Below are positions 14,669 through 23,314 of a stretch of DNA of 63,652 nt, piece by piece. The notes below the pieces were generated by a model. It ran no database searches. It saw nothing but the letters and a program-made list of their open reading frames with translations, and was not told the origin of the DNA. The stretch's first letter is position 1. The number at the start of each line of letters is the position of its first letter. Position numbers and translations under genes: made by a program. Source of the DNA: a virus; IMG/VR virus record IMGVR_UViG_3300030109_004674, positions 1 to 63,652 of that record. One strand, given 5' to 3'.

Positions 14669-14693
14669 GGGGGAGTATACCTCCCCTTCTTTT
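14669..14693 (+). terminator. intrinsic terminator after the 260-aa gene
   Basis: GGGGAG (14670-14675), a 5-nt loop, CTCCCC (14681-14686), then a T-rich tail. The stem resembles the late-leader attenuator at 10791. Confidence 0.75.
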
Positions 14694-14709
14694 TATCGTA
14701 AAATGAGAA

Positions 14710-15285
14710 ATGAGTAAAGAGTTAGTAATTTCATTATTTGAACCATCCAAGCGAGATATGAAGCTGGATTATCCAGAACTCGCAGATGTAGAAGAATTTG
14801 AGGAATTAAACGCAAGAGAATTAAAGTTTTGTTGGTATGTAGGAAATCGTACTAGCCCTTTAGCAAAACTGGACAAAAAGATTAGAGTTGTGCAAGCAGC
14901 TGAAACTGCGTTTGAAGGATACCGAAGAGATAAATCGATGATAGACGGTTTACGAAAAGGAATTATACCTTCAAAGCTAAAGCTGGCAATTGCAAAAATG
15001 ACTACTTATGTTCCAACTGTAAGACTAAAAGCAAAGTTAAATACCGAGTATATTTTTGAAGCAATGCAAGATCTTGTTATAATTGACAAGCAAACCAGGA
15101 AGATGATGACTGGTGATGAAAAGAAAGAATATCAAGCATTACTATCTAAGGTATCGGCAGATTTGCCAAAACTTGTAGATAGGATAGAAGGTGGTTTCGG
15201 TATTAAGATAGTTGAGAAAAACAATCGTAAAGCTGAAGTTAAGATATCGCTTAAAGATGTTTTATCAGAAATAGACCAAGATTAA
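14710..15285 (+). CDS. hypothetical head-module protein, 191 aa
   Basis: Not recognised. Helical and charged, with a short acidic N-terminus (ELVISLFEPSKRDMKLDYPELADVEEFEEL), a conserved-looking WYVGNRTSPL near residue 43 and long Lys-rich helices. It lies 11 bp upstream of the portal gene and is co-directional, so it probably acts in head assembly or packaging. Confidence 0.65.
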   Translation: MSKELVISLFEPSKRDMKLDYPELADVEEFEELNARELKFCWYVGNRTSPLAKLDKKIRVVQAAETAFEGYRRDKSMIDGLRKGIIPSKLKLAIAKMTTYVPTVRLKAKLNTEYIFEAMQDLVIIDKQTRKMMTGDEKKEYQALLSKVSADLPKLVDRIEGGFGIKIVEKNNRKAEVKISLKDVLSEIDQD

Positions 15286-15296
15286 AACTTTAAAGT

Positions 15297-17564
15297 ATGC
15301 TGTTTTACATAACTGAATCACATAGGCCAAATAGAATAGAGGAGAAGAAAGATAAAGATTATCATTTAAGATTTGGTAGGTGGGTTTTAAATGGATTGAA
15401 TCATCCATTACACCAGGCTTACGTAAAGAAATCAATGATTAACTGGTCATTCTACAAAGGTAATCAGTGGATATTTGATGAAGACCTAGAAGCTTTCTTT
15501 ATGGATGAGTCCGGAGATATTCGGAATCGACTGAAGTTTCAAAAGAACATGATTAGACCAATGGTAGAGCAGTACGTAGGTAATGCTATTAGACTACCAT
15601 ATCGTGCAAGAGCAAAAGCTCAATCTGATTATGTAATCAACAAAAGAGAAGAAGAATTGGCAAAGCTTGCATTTTATCATGACGCTAGAGAGTCAGATGA
15701 TTTAATGGAAAAGCATATCGATAAAAGCATCCCTCTCGGTGAGACGAGAGAGGAAACCATGGAGATATTTGAAAATGTATTCGTCAATGAATACGAAAGA
15801 GATATTAATGGTTTATTGCAATGGATGGAAAAGCATGTTGATATTGACCAAATAAAATTCATTACTACAAAGCATTTAGCCATTACTGGTTTAGGTGCAT
15901 ATATGGGTTCTGAGTATAACTCAAATTATATTGGAGAAGCAGTTGACCCAATGTATTGTTGGTTTGATAGATCAGCACAAAAACCTGATTTAACTGATGC
16001 AGAGTACCAAGGTAGATGGTATTACCATGATGTACCATCAATTCTAGAAAGATGGCAAGGCATTACTAATGAACAAAGAAGAACAATTGAACAAGCTTCT
16101 AAAAACGAAAGCACATCGGTCAATAAGATAGTACAGCAGTTTTACAACCATACAGGAAGTAAGATACCTGTATTTGAAACATTCTGGAAAGATACGGAAC
16201 AGCAGTGGTATGGATGGGTTAATGATGAGTATGGATACCCTTTCTTTACTTTAATCGATCACGAAAATAGTGCTTATACTACAAAAGACTTAATCGACCC
16301 ACCAAACGATTCTCATAAAGAAATACTAGGTAAAAAGAAGAAAGCAAAAATATACGTTGACGTACTAAGGTATTGCACATTTATACCAAAAGAAGAAGTT
16401 GGTAATTTAGGAGCAGGAAGCGAAGATATAGTTTTGGAACACGGTATTTTGCCGTATGAAGAAACATATTGGTTTGACCCTTCTAATGTAGAGTTTCCAA
16501 TTAAGTTTTACGCTTGGTCTTATGATAAAGGAGAAGTTCTTTCACCATTAGATGACGCAATACAACCTCAAAGGTTTATTAATAGGATGCTATCCATAGC
16601 GGAATCACATGTGAATAACATGAGAGGTTCAGGAACTGTTATAGCTAAAAACGCTATAGACCCTAGAGATGGTGAGGAAAAAATTCAAAGAAACATTAAT
16701 AAAGGCAAACCAATTACTGTTGACATTACAAGGACTGGGTCAGTACAAAATGCTATTGGAACGTATGGTACCGATCTTGGTGGAGGTGTTAACCAGATTT
16801 TTAGCTTAGTTAAAGAAATGCAGGTAAGCCTTCAGGATGTAACAGGGATAAATGAGGCTATGACAGGAACTCAAGGAGACTCTTTAGTTGGTGTTATTCA
16901 ATCTCAAATACAAAGAGGTACCTTAATTCAAGAGCCATTTTATTTTGCTTTAACATCAATACTTAAGCAAGCATACCAACATATGGCTACAGTTGGTAAA
17001 AGGATTTACCACGACAACCCTAGAAAGCTTACAATGATAACCGGAGACAAAGGTTTAGAAAGAATCAACATTACAAAAGAAATGATGTTAGAGGATTTTA
17101 GAATTTTTATCGAAAGGTCACAGCCAAAAGAAACACAATTGGAAACTACGAACAATTTAATATTGACGTTATTCCAAATGGGATTAATAGACAATAATGT
17201 AGCTGCTAATTTATTTAACAGAGCAGACGCTGATGAAGTTGCTACAGCAATGAGACAGCATCAGATTAATCTTAAAACTGCTACCAACAGAACGGATAAC
17301 CAACAAATGGCTGCAGAAAACCAAATGATGGCAGACGCTCAACAAGAACAGGAAATGGCTAGGTTAGACCAAGAGCAAATGATGGAAATGCAAATGGAAG
17401 AATCTGAAAGAGCCAGACAACATGAAGTAGACCAAACATTATTAAGAGGGGAGCTTCAGGATCAGAGAGAAAGGACTAGAGCTGAACTAAAAAAAGATGG
17501 TGAACTGAACGAGGAAGATGCAGAGATTGCAGACAATATAAAAAGAATGCTACGTTCTAGTTAA
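15297..17564 (+). CDS. portal protein, 755 aa
   Basis: Size, position and segment order match the large portals of crAss-like and related podoviruses. The N-terminal region has WSFYKGNQW and RLKFQKNMIRPMVEQYVGNAIRLPYRARAKA, followed by a stem region and the late FALTSILKQAYQHMATVGKRIYHDNPRKL. From about residue 665 the C-terminus is a long Gln/Glu/Met-rich coiled coil (QQMAAENQMMADAQQEQEMARLD), the expected portal barrel. It forms the dodecameric ring that binds TerL and later the tail. Confidence 0.88.
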   Translation: MLFYITESHRPNRIEEKKDKDYHLRFGRWVLNGLNHPLHQAYVKKSMINWSFYKGNQWIFDEDLEAFFMDESGDIRNRLKFQKNMIRPMVEQYVGNAIRLPYRARAKAQSDYVINKREEELAKLAFYHDARESDDLMEKHIDKSIPLGETREETMEIFENVFVNEYERDINGLLQWMEKHVDIDQIKFITTKHLAITGLGAYMGSEYNSNYIGEAVDPMYCWFDRSAQKPDLTDAEYQGRWYYHDVPSILERWQGITNEQRRTIEQASKNESTSVNKIVQQFYNHTGSKIPVFETFWKDTEQQWYGWVNDEYGYPFFTLIDHENSAYTTKDLIDPPNDSHKEILGKKKKAKIYVDVLRYCTFIPKEEVGNLGAGSEDIVLEHGILPYEETYWFDPSNVEFPIKFYAWSYDKGEVLSPLDDAIQPQRFINRMLSIAESHVNNMRGSGTVIAKNAIDPRDGEEKIQRNINKGKPITVDITRTGSVQNAIGTYGTDLGGGVNQIFSLVKEMQVSLQDVTGINEAMTGTQGDSLVGVIQSQIQRGTLIQEPFYFALTSILKQAYQHMATVGKRIYHDNPRKLTMITGDKGLERINITKEMMLEDFRIFIERSQPKETQLETTNNLILTLFQMGLIDNNVAANLFNRADADEVATAMRQHQINLKTATNRTDNQQMAAENQMMADAQQEQEMARLDQEQMMEMQMEESERARQHEVDQTLLRGELQDQRERTRAELKKDGELNEEDAEIADNIKRMLRSS

Positions 17565-17575
17565 ACATTTATTGA

Positions 17576-17583
17576 TATATTTG
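17576..17583 (+). promoter_or_regulatory. candidate promoter -7 element before scaffold/capsid
   Basis: TATATTTG at 17576-17583, about 31 bp before the scaffold ATG. No good -33 TTG is seen at the proper distance, so support is partial. Confidence 0.4.
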
Positions 17584-17613
17584 CGTATATTGTCATGTAA
17601 AATGTAATGAAAT

Positions 17614-18888
17614 ATGTCTGAAGAGAAAAGTGAATCAAAAGCAACTGAGGAACAAGAAGTTGTAGAGGTTCAGGAAACAGAGCAACAAGAAGAACAGAGT
17701 AATCCTACGGCACAGGAAAGAGAAACGGGTGGTCAACCACTGGGCAAGACTACAGATGAAAGAGCAGCTGAAATAGACCACATAATGAATATGGCTAAAA
17801 CTAATCCAGCCATAAAGGAAATGCCTGAGTATCAAGAAATGATGGAGGAATTATCCAAAATTGAAAAGAGTAAAACTCAGGAAGTTCAAGACACAGAGCA
17901 AGAAGAAGCAGAAGAACAGGAAGAAGAAACTCAAGAGGAAACTCAAGAGAGTGAACAAGAGGAAGAAACCTTGGACATTGATGATGAAGACGATGTTTTC
18001 GGAATCAATAAAGGTAGAAAAGGTACTAAGTATAAATTCAAAGACAGAAAAGAAGTTGATGAGTTTATGAAGAAAAAGTACGGTGCCAAAGATTACCCAA
18101 AGCTCTTTGAATCGGTTGATAAGTGGAGGAACGATAGTCAACAACTAACTCAAGTACAAGAACAAAATGAGAAAATAGTTGAAGGATTAGGTTCTTTACC
18201 ACAACCAATTAAGGATGCCATCCAAGCTTACAGTGAAAGTGAGGATTGGCGATCAGCATTCTCGAATGCAGCTACGCATTTAGATTTTAATGCAGAATTT
18301 GAAGAACTTAACAAAGAGGCCGTTGTTGAGCATTACTTCAAAAGAAGGTATGAATCTTTACGCAAAAAACTGGATGAAGAGGATATTGATGAGGATGAGT
18401 ATAATGATAGAATTGAAGATTTTTATGATTCCTCTCAAAGATTGTTTGCGTCAGATAAGAAGACTATAGAGAAAGAACGTGCCAAGGTGATTAAGAAACA
18501 AGAGGAAAGCGAAGAGGCTTTCAAAGGTTCTGCACTTGGTTCCGTCAATTCTTTAAAGGATGAGTTCCCTAACTTCAGTAGCAGTCAGTTGCAAAAAATT
18601 AGACGGCACTTGGTTAACGGTGATATTAATAGTCTATTCGTAGAAGATGGCAAATATATTAAAGATGCTGCCAAAAGGATTGCTTTTGCTTTGTATGGTG
18701 AAAAGATCATAAAGGCTAAAGTAACCAAAGCGAAAAGAACTGGTAAGAATGAGTCTAAAGAAGAGTTCTTTAGCAGAGGTAACAGTAAAGTGAAAACTTC
18801 TAGAAGCCAGCAAGGTCATAGTGCTGCTAGAACAGAGCAATCTGTAAACCACCTGCAAGGACAATTTAAAGAAGACCCATATTCTTAA
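17614..18888 (+). CDS. scaffolding-like protein, 424 aa
   Basis: The N-terminal 130 residues are extremely Glu/Gln-rich and acidic with predicted coiled coil, followed by a folded part with KGTKYKFKDRKEVDEFMKKKYGAKDY. Long charged helices come next, then a basic, Ser-rich C-terminus (AKVTKAKRTGKNES, KVKTSRSQQGHSAA). An acidic coiled coil ending in a basic capsid-binding tail, placed just before the major capsid gene, is typical of head scaffolds. Confidence 0.78.
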   Translation: MSEEKSESKATEEQEVVEVQETEQQEEQSNPTAQERETGGQPLGKTTDERAAEIDHIMNMAKTNPAIKEMPEYQEMMEELSKIEKSKTQEVQDTEQEEAEEQEEETQEETQESEQEEETLDIDDEDDVFGINKGRKGTKYKFKDRKEVDEFMKKKYGAKDYPKLFESVDKWRNDSQQLTQVQEQNEKIVEGLGSLPQPIKDAIQAYSESEDWRSAFSNAATHLDFNAEFEELNKEAVVEHYFKRRYESLRKKLDEEDIDEDEYNDRIEDFYDSSQRLFASDKKTIEKERAKVIKKQEESEEAFKGSALGSVNSLKDEFPNFSSSQLQKIRRHLVNGDINSLFVEDGKYIKDAAKRIAFALYGEKIIKAKVTKAKRTGKNESKEEFFSRGNSKVKTSRSQQGHSAARTEQSVNHLQGQFKEDPYS

Positions 18889-18925
18889 TTATTAATTAGT
18901 TAACAAAAAGTAAAAAAGAAAAAAA

Positions 18926-20161
18926 ATGGCAATTTACGACAATGCTTCAGACAAGAGCATAGTGAACTTAAACTCAGTTGGTTCACAGTATGCTAGTGAC
19001 TTCAGTCACGATACCTCTATTTTAGTAGAGAAGATTACTAACAAAGCTATCTTTGATGCTTCACCACAACAGTTCATGGATTTGAAACTGTTAAACATGA
19101 AGCCATCAGTTCCTGTAAACTCTGATGAGTTTTTCTACCAGGAAATGGATTATCAAAGAAAAGTTTCAGTAGCTGCTTCATCGCCTGCTGGTGTAACTTA
19201 CCCAACAACTCAAGCTATTACGTTAACCTCGGTAGACGATATCGCAGAGGATTATGTAATTGTATATCCTAACAACAAAAAAGGTATTGTAACTGACGTT
19301 AACACAACTACTAAAATTGTTACAATTACTCCTTTAAATGGAGATACCGTTCCTACTGTAACAAGTGGAGATAACATTCACTTACTATCGCCTGTTGAAG
19401 CTGATGGTGCAGATGGATTTGCAAACATGTTTAGAGCTACAACTACTGAGCGTTACAACTACGTACAGTTGTTTTCTAAAACAATCCGTTATGGTGAAGT
19501 TGAGTTGTACAAGCTTCAAAAAGCTGCTGCAACTGACAATTTTATTGAAATGGAAAAGAACGCAATGTTCAGTCAGTTCAGAACAGATATTTCAAATGCA
19601 TTTTGGAATGGTGAAAAAGGTGAGGCTATTTTAGCTAATGGTGATAAAGCAAAACTTACTCAAGGTGTTTACCCTGCGATGGTTGCTGCTGGTTCTCCAA
19701 ACGCTTCTGCAACATTAGCAACTTTAAAAGAGTCTTTTGAAGACACAGTATTGGATACTGAATTTGGTGAGTATGGTGCAGTGAGAATGGCTTTTGCTAC
19801 TCCAAAGATTATCTTAAAGCTTTCTAAGCAGTACAAAGATACTTTGACAAGATACACTCCGAATGATGAGATTGCTAAACTAGGTCTTAAAGAAATCGAT
19901 TTAGGTTCTTCTAGAATTGTATTGGTTCCTTACTCAAGATTTGGTAGTGACGCATCTTTCCCTGCTGCATTCGCAAACAGAATCTTCATCGTAGATATGA
20001 AGAACATTACATTGAGATCAATGTGGGGTGAGAGATCAGGAGAAACTCTTGATAGAGTTCAAGGTGTTCCAAAGAGATACAAGGAAATGTGGGTTGACGC
20101 TAACTACGGTGTTCAGTTCAACAATCCTTTAGCTTGTGGATACATCGATGTAACACTATAA
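18926..20161 (+). CDS. major capsid protein (HK97 fold), 411 aa
   Basis: The position after the scaffold, the length and the segment pattern fit an HK97-fold major capsid protein. There is an N-terminal arm (residues 1-60), an E-loop-like part with FFYQEMDYQRKVSVAASSPAG, a central insertion of strands (residues about 95-150), a spine helix region and a C-terminal A-domain with AFANRIFIVDMKNITLRSMWGE and a typical GVQFNNPLACGYIDV ending. The leader is purine-rich with AAAGTAAAAAAGAAAA before ATG. A strong terminator follows at 20178. Confidence 0.9.
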   Translation: MAIYDNASDKSIVNLNSVGSQYASDFSHDTSILVEKITNKAIFDASPQQFMDLKLLNMKPSVPVNSDEFFYQEMDYQRKVSVAASSPAGVTYPTTQAITLTSVDDIAEDYVIVYPNNKKGIVTDVNTTTKIVTITPLNGDTVPTVTSGDNIHLLSPVEADGADGFANMFRATTTERYNYVQLFSKTIRYGEVELYKLQKAAATDNFIEMEKNAMFSQFRTDISNAFWNGEKGEAILANGDKAKLTQGVYPAMVAAGSPNASATLATLKESFEDTVLDTEFGEYGAVRMAFATPKIILKLSKQYKDTLTRYTPNDEIAKLGLKEIDLGSSRIVLVPYSRFGSDASFPAAFANRIFIVDMKNITLRSMWGERSGETLDRVQGVPKRYKEMWVDANYGVQFNNPLACGYIDVTL

Positions 20162-20177
20162 TACTTAATTTATACAG

Positions 20178-20206
20178 AAAGCCTGCTCATAATTGGGCAG
20201 GCTTTT
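20178..20206 (+). terminator. intrinsic terminator after the major capsid gene
   Basis: Perfect 9-bp stem AAAGCCTGC (20178-20186) and GCAGGCTTT (20197-20205) followed by a T-run. Confidence 0.9.
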
Positions 20207-20229
20207 TAAAACAACGTAAGAAAAGATAA

Positions 20230-21015
20230 ATGAAAAGTTCAGTTAATAAGGGAAATGAGAAAGCATCGCAGCAAAAAGCTACTCAAGAAGCAAAAGAAAT
20301 AGCTGCAAAAAAACTAAGTGAGATACCTCAATCTGTTGAAACAGAAAGTGCGGAAATGACACTTATTAAAGACCTTCAAGCTAAAATTAATAGACTGGAG
20401 GCAAAAGCATCTAGCAGTAATGAAGAAAGTTTAGAGCCATCTGTAGAAGATGATTATTTAGAAGACCCCGTAATGTTTTTCTCTTATGGTAGTACATGGA
20501 GAGTTTATGGGGATAAAAGAAGAGGAAAAATTGTACACGCACCTGTAGATGGTGGTATTAAGTTTTCTAAAGCTTACAGATACGAAAGAAGAACTGCTGC
20601 TAGAAGAGGTATGGAAATAGTTTCTGTTTGTTCAGTTACTGTTCAAAGTAAAGCCCTGGTAAAATGGTTGAGAGAACATACTTTGTTTGGTGTAAAGTTT
20701 TTTGAATCAATCAGTGACGCTTCTTCTGTAGATGTTACGTTTGCAGAAAAAATGACTGAAATCAATCATATGGTTAGCAATATGAGCGATATGCAGGCAG
20801 TAGAACGAGCTAGAATGGAGGGCGTTAATACAAATACACCAGACATTGACCTTGTTAGAAAGCAGCTGGTTGAGAAGTTAACAAGAAAAGATTTGAACGC
20901 AGAAAGTAACAACAAAAAGTCTTATCACGTTAACTCATTAAACGCAGCTCAAGCAGGTGAGTCAAATAAGCTTATAAACAAAGGTGTAGCTTCCGGACAG
21001 GATGTTTACACATAA
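20230..21015 (+). CDS. hypothetical virion-module protein, 261 aa
   Basis: Not recognised by name. N-terminal Lys/Glu/Ala-rich coiled coil (residues 1-75), then a folded domain with MFFSYGSTWRVYGDKRRGKIVHAPVDGGIKFSKAYRYERRTAARRG, and a basic C-terminal helix. Its location directly after the capsid gene and before the connector genes suggests a head-completion or internal head protein; similarly placed genes occur in crAss-like phages. Confidence 0.6.
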   Translation: MKSSVNKGNEKASQQKATQEAKEIAAKKLSEIPQSVETESAEMTLIKDLQAKINRLEAKASSSNEESLEPSVEDDYLEDPVMFFSYGSTWRVYGDKRRGKIVHAPVDGGIKFSKAYRYERRTAARRGMEIVSVCSVTVQSKALVKWLREHTLFGVKFFESISDASSVDVTFAEKMTEINHMVSNMSDMQAVERARMEGVNTNTPDIDLVRKQLVEKLTRKDLNAESNNKKSYHVNSLNAAQAGESNKLINKGVASGQDVYT

Positions 21016-21026
21016 AAACATAAAAG

Positions 21027-21788
21027 ATGGCGATAGCAGCACAGGATTTAGCGGATAAAATAAGATTTGCATTAGACGCAGAGAACGCTGATCACTATGG
21101 TGATAATGAAGATATTATACCAGCTATAAATTCTTCAGTTCAGTGGCTGATATCGGTTATCAATTCTGTCTTAGGACAAAAAAAATTAGGAGAGGAAATA
21201 TTTAGGGAATTAACATTTGCTAGAGTTTTCAGAACATCAAGTGATTCTAGAATATCGTTAGAGGTATTTCCTGATGATCCATGGACAATTCTAGCGGTGT
21301 ATCCTCTTCCAACAACAGGGGATAATGATGGTACATATACAGAGCCTACGGATAAAAAGGAAAGTGCTCATGTTACTAACAAATATCATATAACATCTGA
21401 TTATTCCGCTAAAAGACTAACTATAGAAGAATGGGCTTTAAACAAACAAAACCCATTTGCTGCAGGCTATGCTGGTACCGCTGTATGCGACACTTTAAAA
21501 GAGTACGCATATTTAAGTCCATTTGATTATCGTTCTAATGACTCGGCACCACAAAAGCAAGAAATCGAAGTAAGACCTGCTGTTGTTAACGATGAGGTAA
21601 CTGTTTTTTATATTAAAAAACCGACCAAAATTACCGCACTAACTGATAGTATTGAGTTTCCGGATTCTGTATTTTCGTTGCTATTTAACAAAGCTTTAGC
21701 TTATATTGCATATAAGCAAGGAGATGGCACGAATATTAGTCAAATTAGTGGTCAAGATATCTCAATACTGTTAAGAGCAATTAGTTAG
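21027..21788 (+). CDS. head-tail connector (adaptor-like) protein, 253 aa
   Basis: An N-terminal helical part (IAAQDLADKIRFALDAENADHYGDNEDIIPAINSSVQWLISVIN) is followed by strands and a final helical segment (FPDSVFSLLFNKALAYIAYKQGDG). This layout, helices then a beta part in a protein of about 250 aa next to the capsid gene, is that of podovirus adaptor proteins that dock beneath the portal. It is 11 bp downstream of the previous gene and 2 bp before the next. The family is inferred from position and layout. Confidence 0.6.
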   Translation: MAIAAQDLADKIRFALDAENADHYGDNEDIIPAINSSVQWLISVINSVLGQKKLGEEIFRELTFARVFRTSSDSRISLEVFPDDPWTILAVYPLPTTGDNDGTYTEPTDKKESAHVTNKYHITSDYSAKRLTIEEWALNKQNPFAAGYAGTAVCDTLKEYAYLSPFDYRSNDSAPQKQEIEVRPAVVNDEVTVFYIKKPTKITALTDSIEFPDSVFSLLFNKALAYIAYKQGDGTNISQISGQDISILLRAIS

Positions 21789-21790
21789 TT

Positions 21791-22585
21791 ATGGCAACAT
21801 ATAGACACGTATTATACAACGTACTTGAGTCTTACAAGAAAGTACACGACGACACAACTGTGCAACCTGCTCAAGTTGTTTTTTGGATTCAGGTAGTAAC
21901 GAATCGTTTAAGGAGGGAGAACAAAGAAGAGATAGGTTTAGCGAGATATCTAACAAGGTTCTGTAGTGTTCCTGTATATACGGACGCTAATTGTAAAAAT
22001 CAAAAGTATATTGACATTCCTACTGATGTTTTTGACATGGATAATGACAAAGGCATTCAGTATATAACGTACAATTACGACACAGGTTGCTGTTGTACCG
22101 GGCCTAATTTTTCACAAGTTCAATTTCAACCTACATCTCCTGGAGAATCAATGAGGTTACAAATGGACGAGTATGAGCGACCAAGTCCAAAACAACCATA
22201 CTTTTACAGGGTTACAGGTATTAATAATTGTGACAATGTAAATAGAATATACTTTTTAGGTTTAGAGTGTATAGATGTTTCTGACGTAGAAATAGGTATT
22301 GTTTGTAGTCAAGACCCATCACAGGTGTGTAATCTAGATGAAGAGATTCCATTACCAGAGTGGTTGATAGAAGAGTTAATAACAAGAGTTTTAAACTTAG
22401 GAAGATTTATCTTAATATCACCACAAGAAAGAGTTAATGACGGATCAGACTTAACAAGACGTTCTGTTAATCAAGTTCCAAAAACAGAAACTCCACAGCC
22501 TACAGAAGAGCAGATTGTTAATCAAGCTGCAACGCAACAAGAACAAAGACAAAGAATACAAAATCAATTAGCAAATGGACAGTAA
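21791..22585 (+). CDS. connector/tail-completion protein, 264 aa
   Basis: Not recognised by name. A helical start (YNVLESYKKVHDDTTVQPAQVVFWIQVVTNRLRRENKE) precedes a beta-rich centre with a Cys cluster (YDTGCCCTGPNF, residues about 95-106, and later NNCDN). The C-terminus is a Gln/Thr-rich disordered tail. It is one of three consecutive proteins of about 250 aa between capsid and hub, as in crAss-like phages, where such genes build the portal-tail ring stack. It overlaps the next gene by 11 bp. Confidence 0.6.
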   Translation: MATYRHVLYNVLESYKKVHDDTTVQPAQVVFWIQVVTNRLRRENKEEIGLARYLTRFCSVPVYTDANCKNQKYIDIPTDVFDMDNDKGIQYITYNYDTGCCCTGPNFSQVQFQPTSPGESMRLQMDEYERPSPKQPYFYRVTGINNCDNVNRIYFLGLECIDVSDVEIGIVCSQDPSQVCNLDEEIPLPEWLIEELITRVLNLGRFILISPQERVNDGSDLTRRSVNQVPKTETPQPTEEQIVNQAATQQEQRQRIQNQLANGQ

Positions 22586-23312
22586 CGATTACTTATCAGT
22601 GAATCACATTTTAGCTGAAGCTTCACAAGCTTTGGCAGATAAGGATTTTAGAAGTGGAATGTCTAAAGGTTGGTATATTTCCAGAATACAAGATGCACTT
22701 CAAGAAATAGCTATTGATACTTTTTATCAAAAAATTACGGATGATTTCGATGTTCCTTCGGACTTGAATCTTCCAATGATAGATAATGCTTTTAATATTA
22801 GATTAATGGTTTTGTATAACGGTGATTGTTGTACGCCTAGTTCATCCGCTACCGTTCATTGGAAAAGAAACTACAATAACAAAAAAAAAGTTGATGGTGC
22901 GGCTACAAGAAATATGCCTACAGAAAAAGCTAATAGACATGACCCTATTTTGCCTTCAACTAGAGGTGTTAGCAATTACTACTACGCAGCTGTAGAGAAT
23001 GGCATTATTAGTTTAAGCCCTGGTTGTGCAGCATTTTCCAAAATAAGAATAACTTATAATGGAATGGGTATACAGGTTGGAGACACTCCGGTTATTCCCA
23101 GGTTTTTTGAAAGAGCAGTAAATGCATATGTTCAGTATCAGTTTTGGTTAGCTAAATCAGCGGTAGAGCCACGAAAGTGGATTGGTCTTTTAGATAGAGC
23201 AGACGCAAAATATAATCAAGAGTTAGAAAAAGCAAAGATTAGAATATCCAGTATGAATTCTTTCGAAAAAGAATCAATGGACGAATACATATCAAACGCA
23301 TTACATAAGTAA
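22575..23312 (+). CDS. connector/tail-ring protein, 245 aa
   Basis: Helical opening (DYLSVNHILAEASQALADKDFRSGMSKGWYISRIQDALQEIAIDTFYQK), then beta strands around RLMVLYNGDCCTPSSSATVHWKR and GIISLSPGCAAFSKIRITYNGMG. It ends with helices including PRFFERAVNAYVQYQFWLAKS. The helical-strand-helical layout resembles head-tail adaptor or stopper rings. It starts inside the preceding gene and ends 2 bp before the hub gene. Confidence 0.6.
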   Translation: MDSNDYLSVNHILAEASQALADKDFRSGMSKGWYISRIQDALQEIAIDTFYQKITDDFDVPSDLNLPMIDNAFNIRLMVLYNGDCCTPSSSATVHWKRNYNNKKKVDGAATRNMPTEKANRHDPILPSTRGVSNYYYAAVENGIISLSPGCAAFSKIRITYNGMGIQVGDTPVIPRFFERAVNAYVQYQFWLAKSAVEPRKWIGLLDRADAKYNQELEKAKIRISSMNSFEKESMDEYISNALHK

Positions 23313-23314
23313 GA

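Noticed and set aside
17851-18144. Minus-strand 97-aa hydrophobic ORF
   Set aside because: It is the antisense of the Glu-rich scaffold N-terminus (GAA/GAG read backwards gives Phe/Leu), not a membrane protein.
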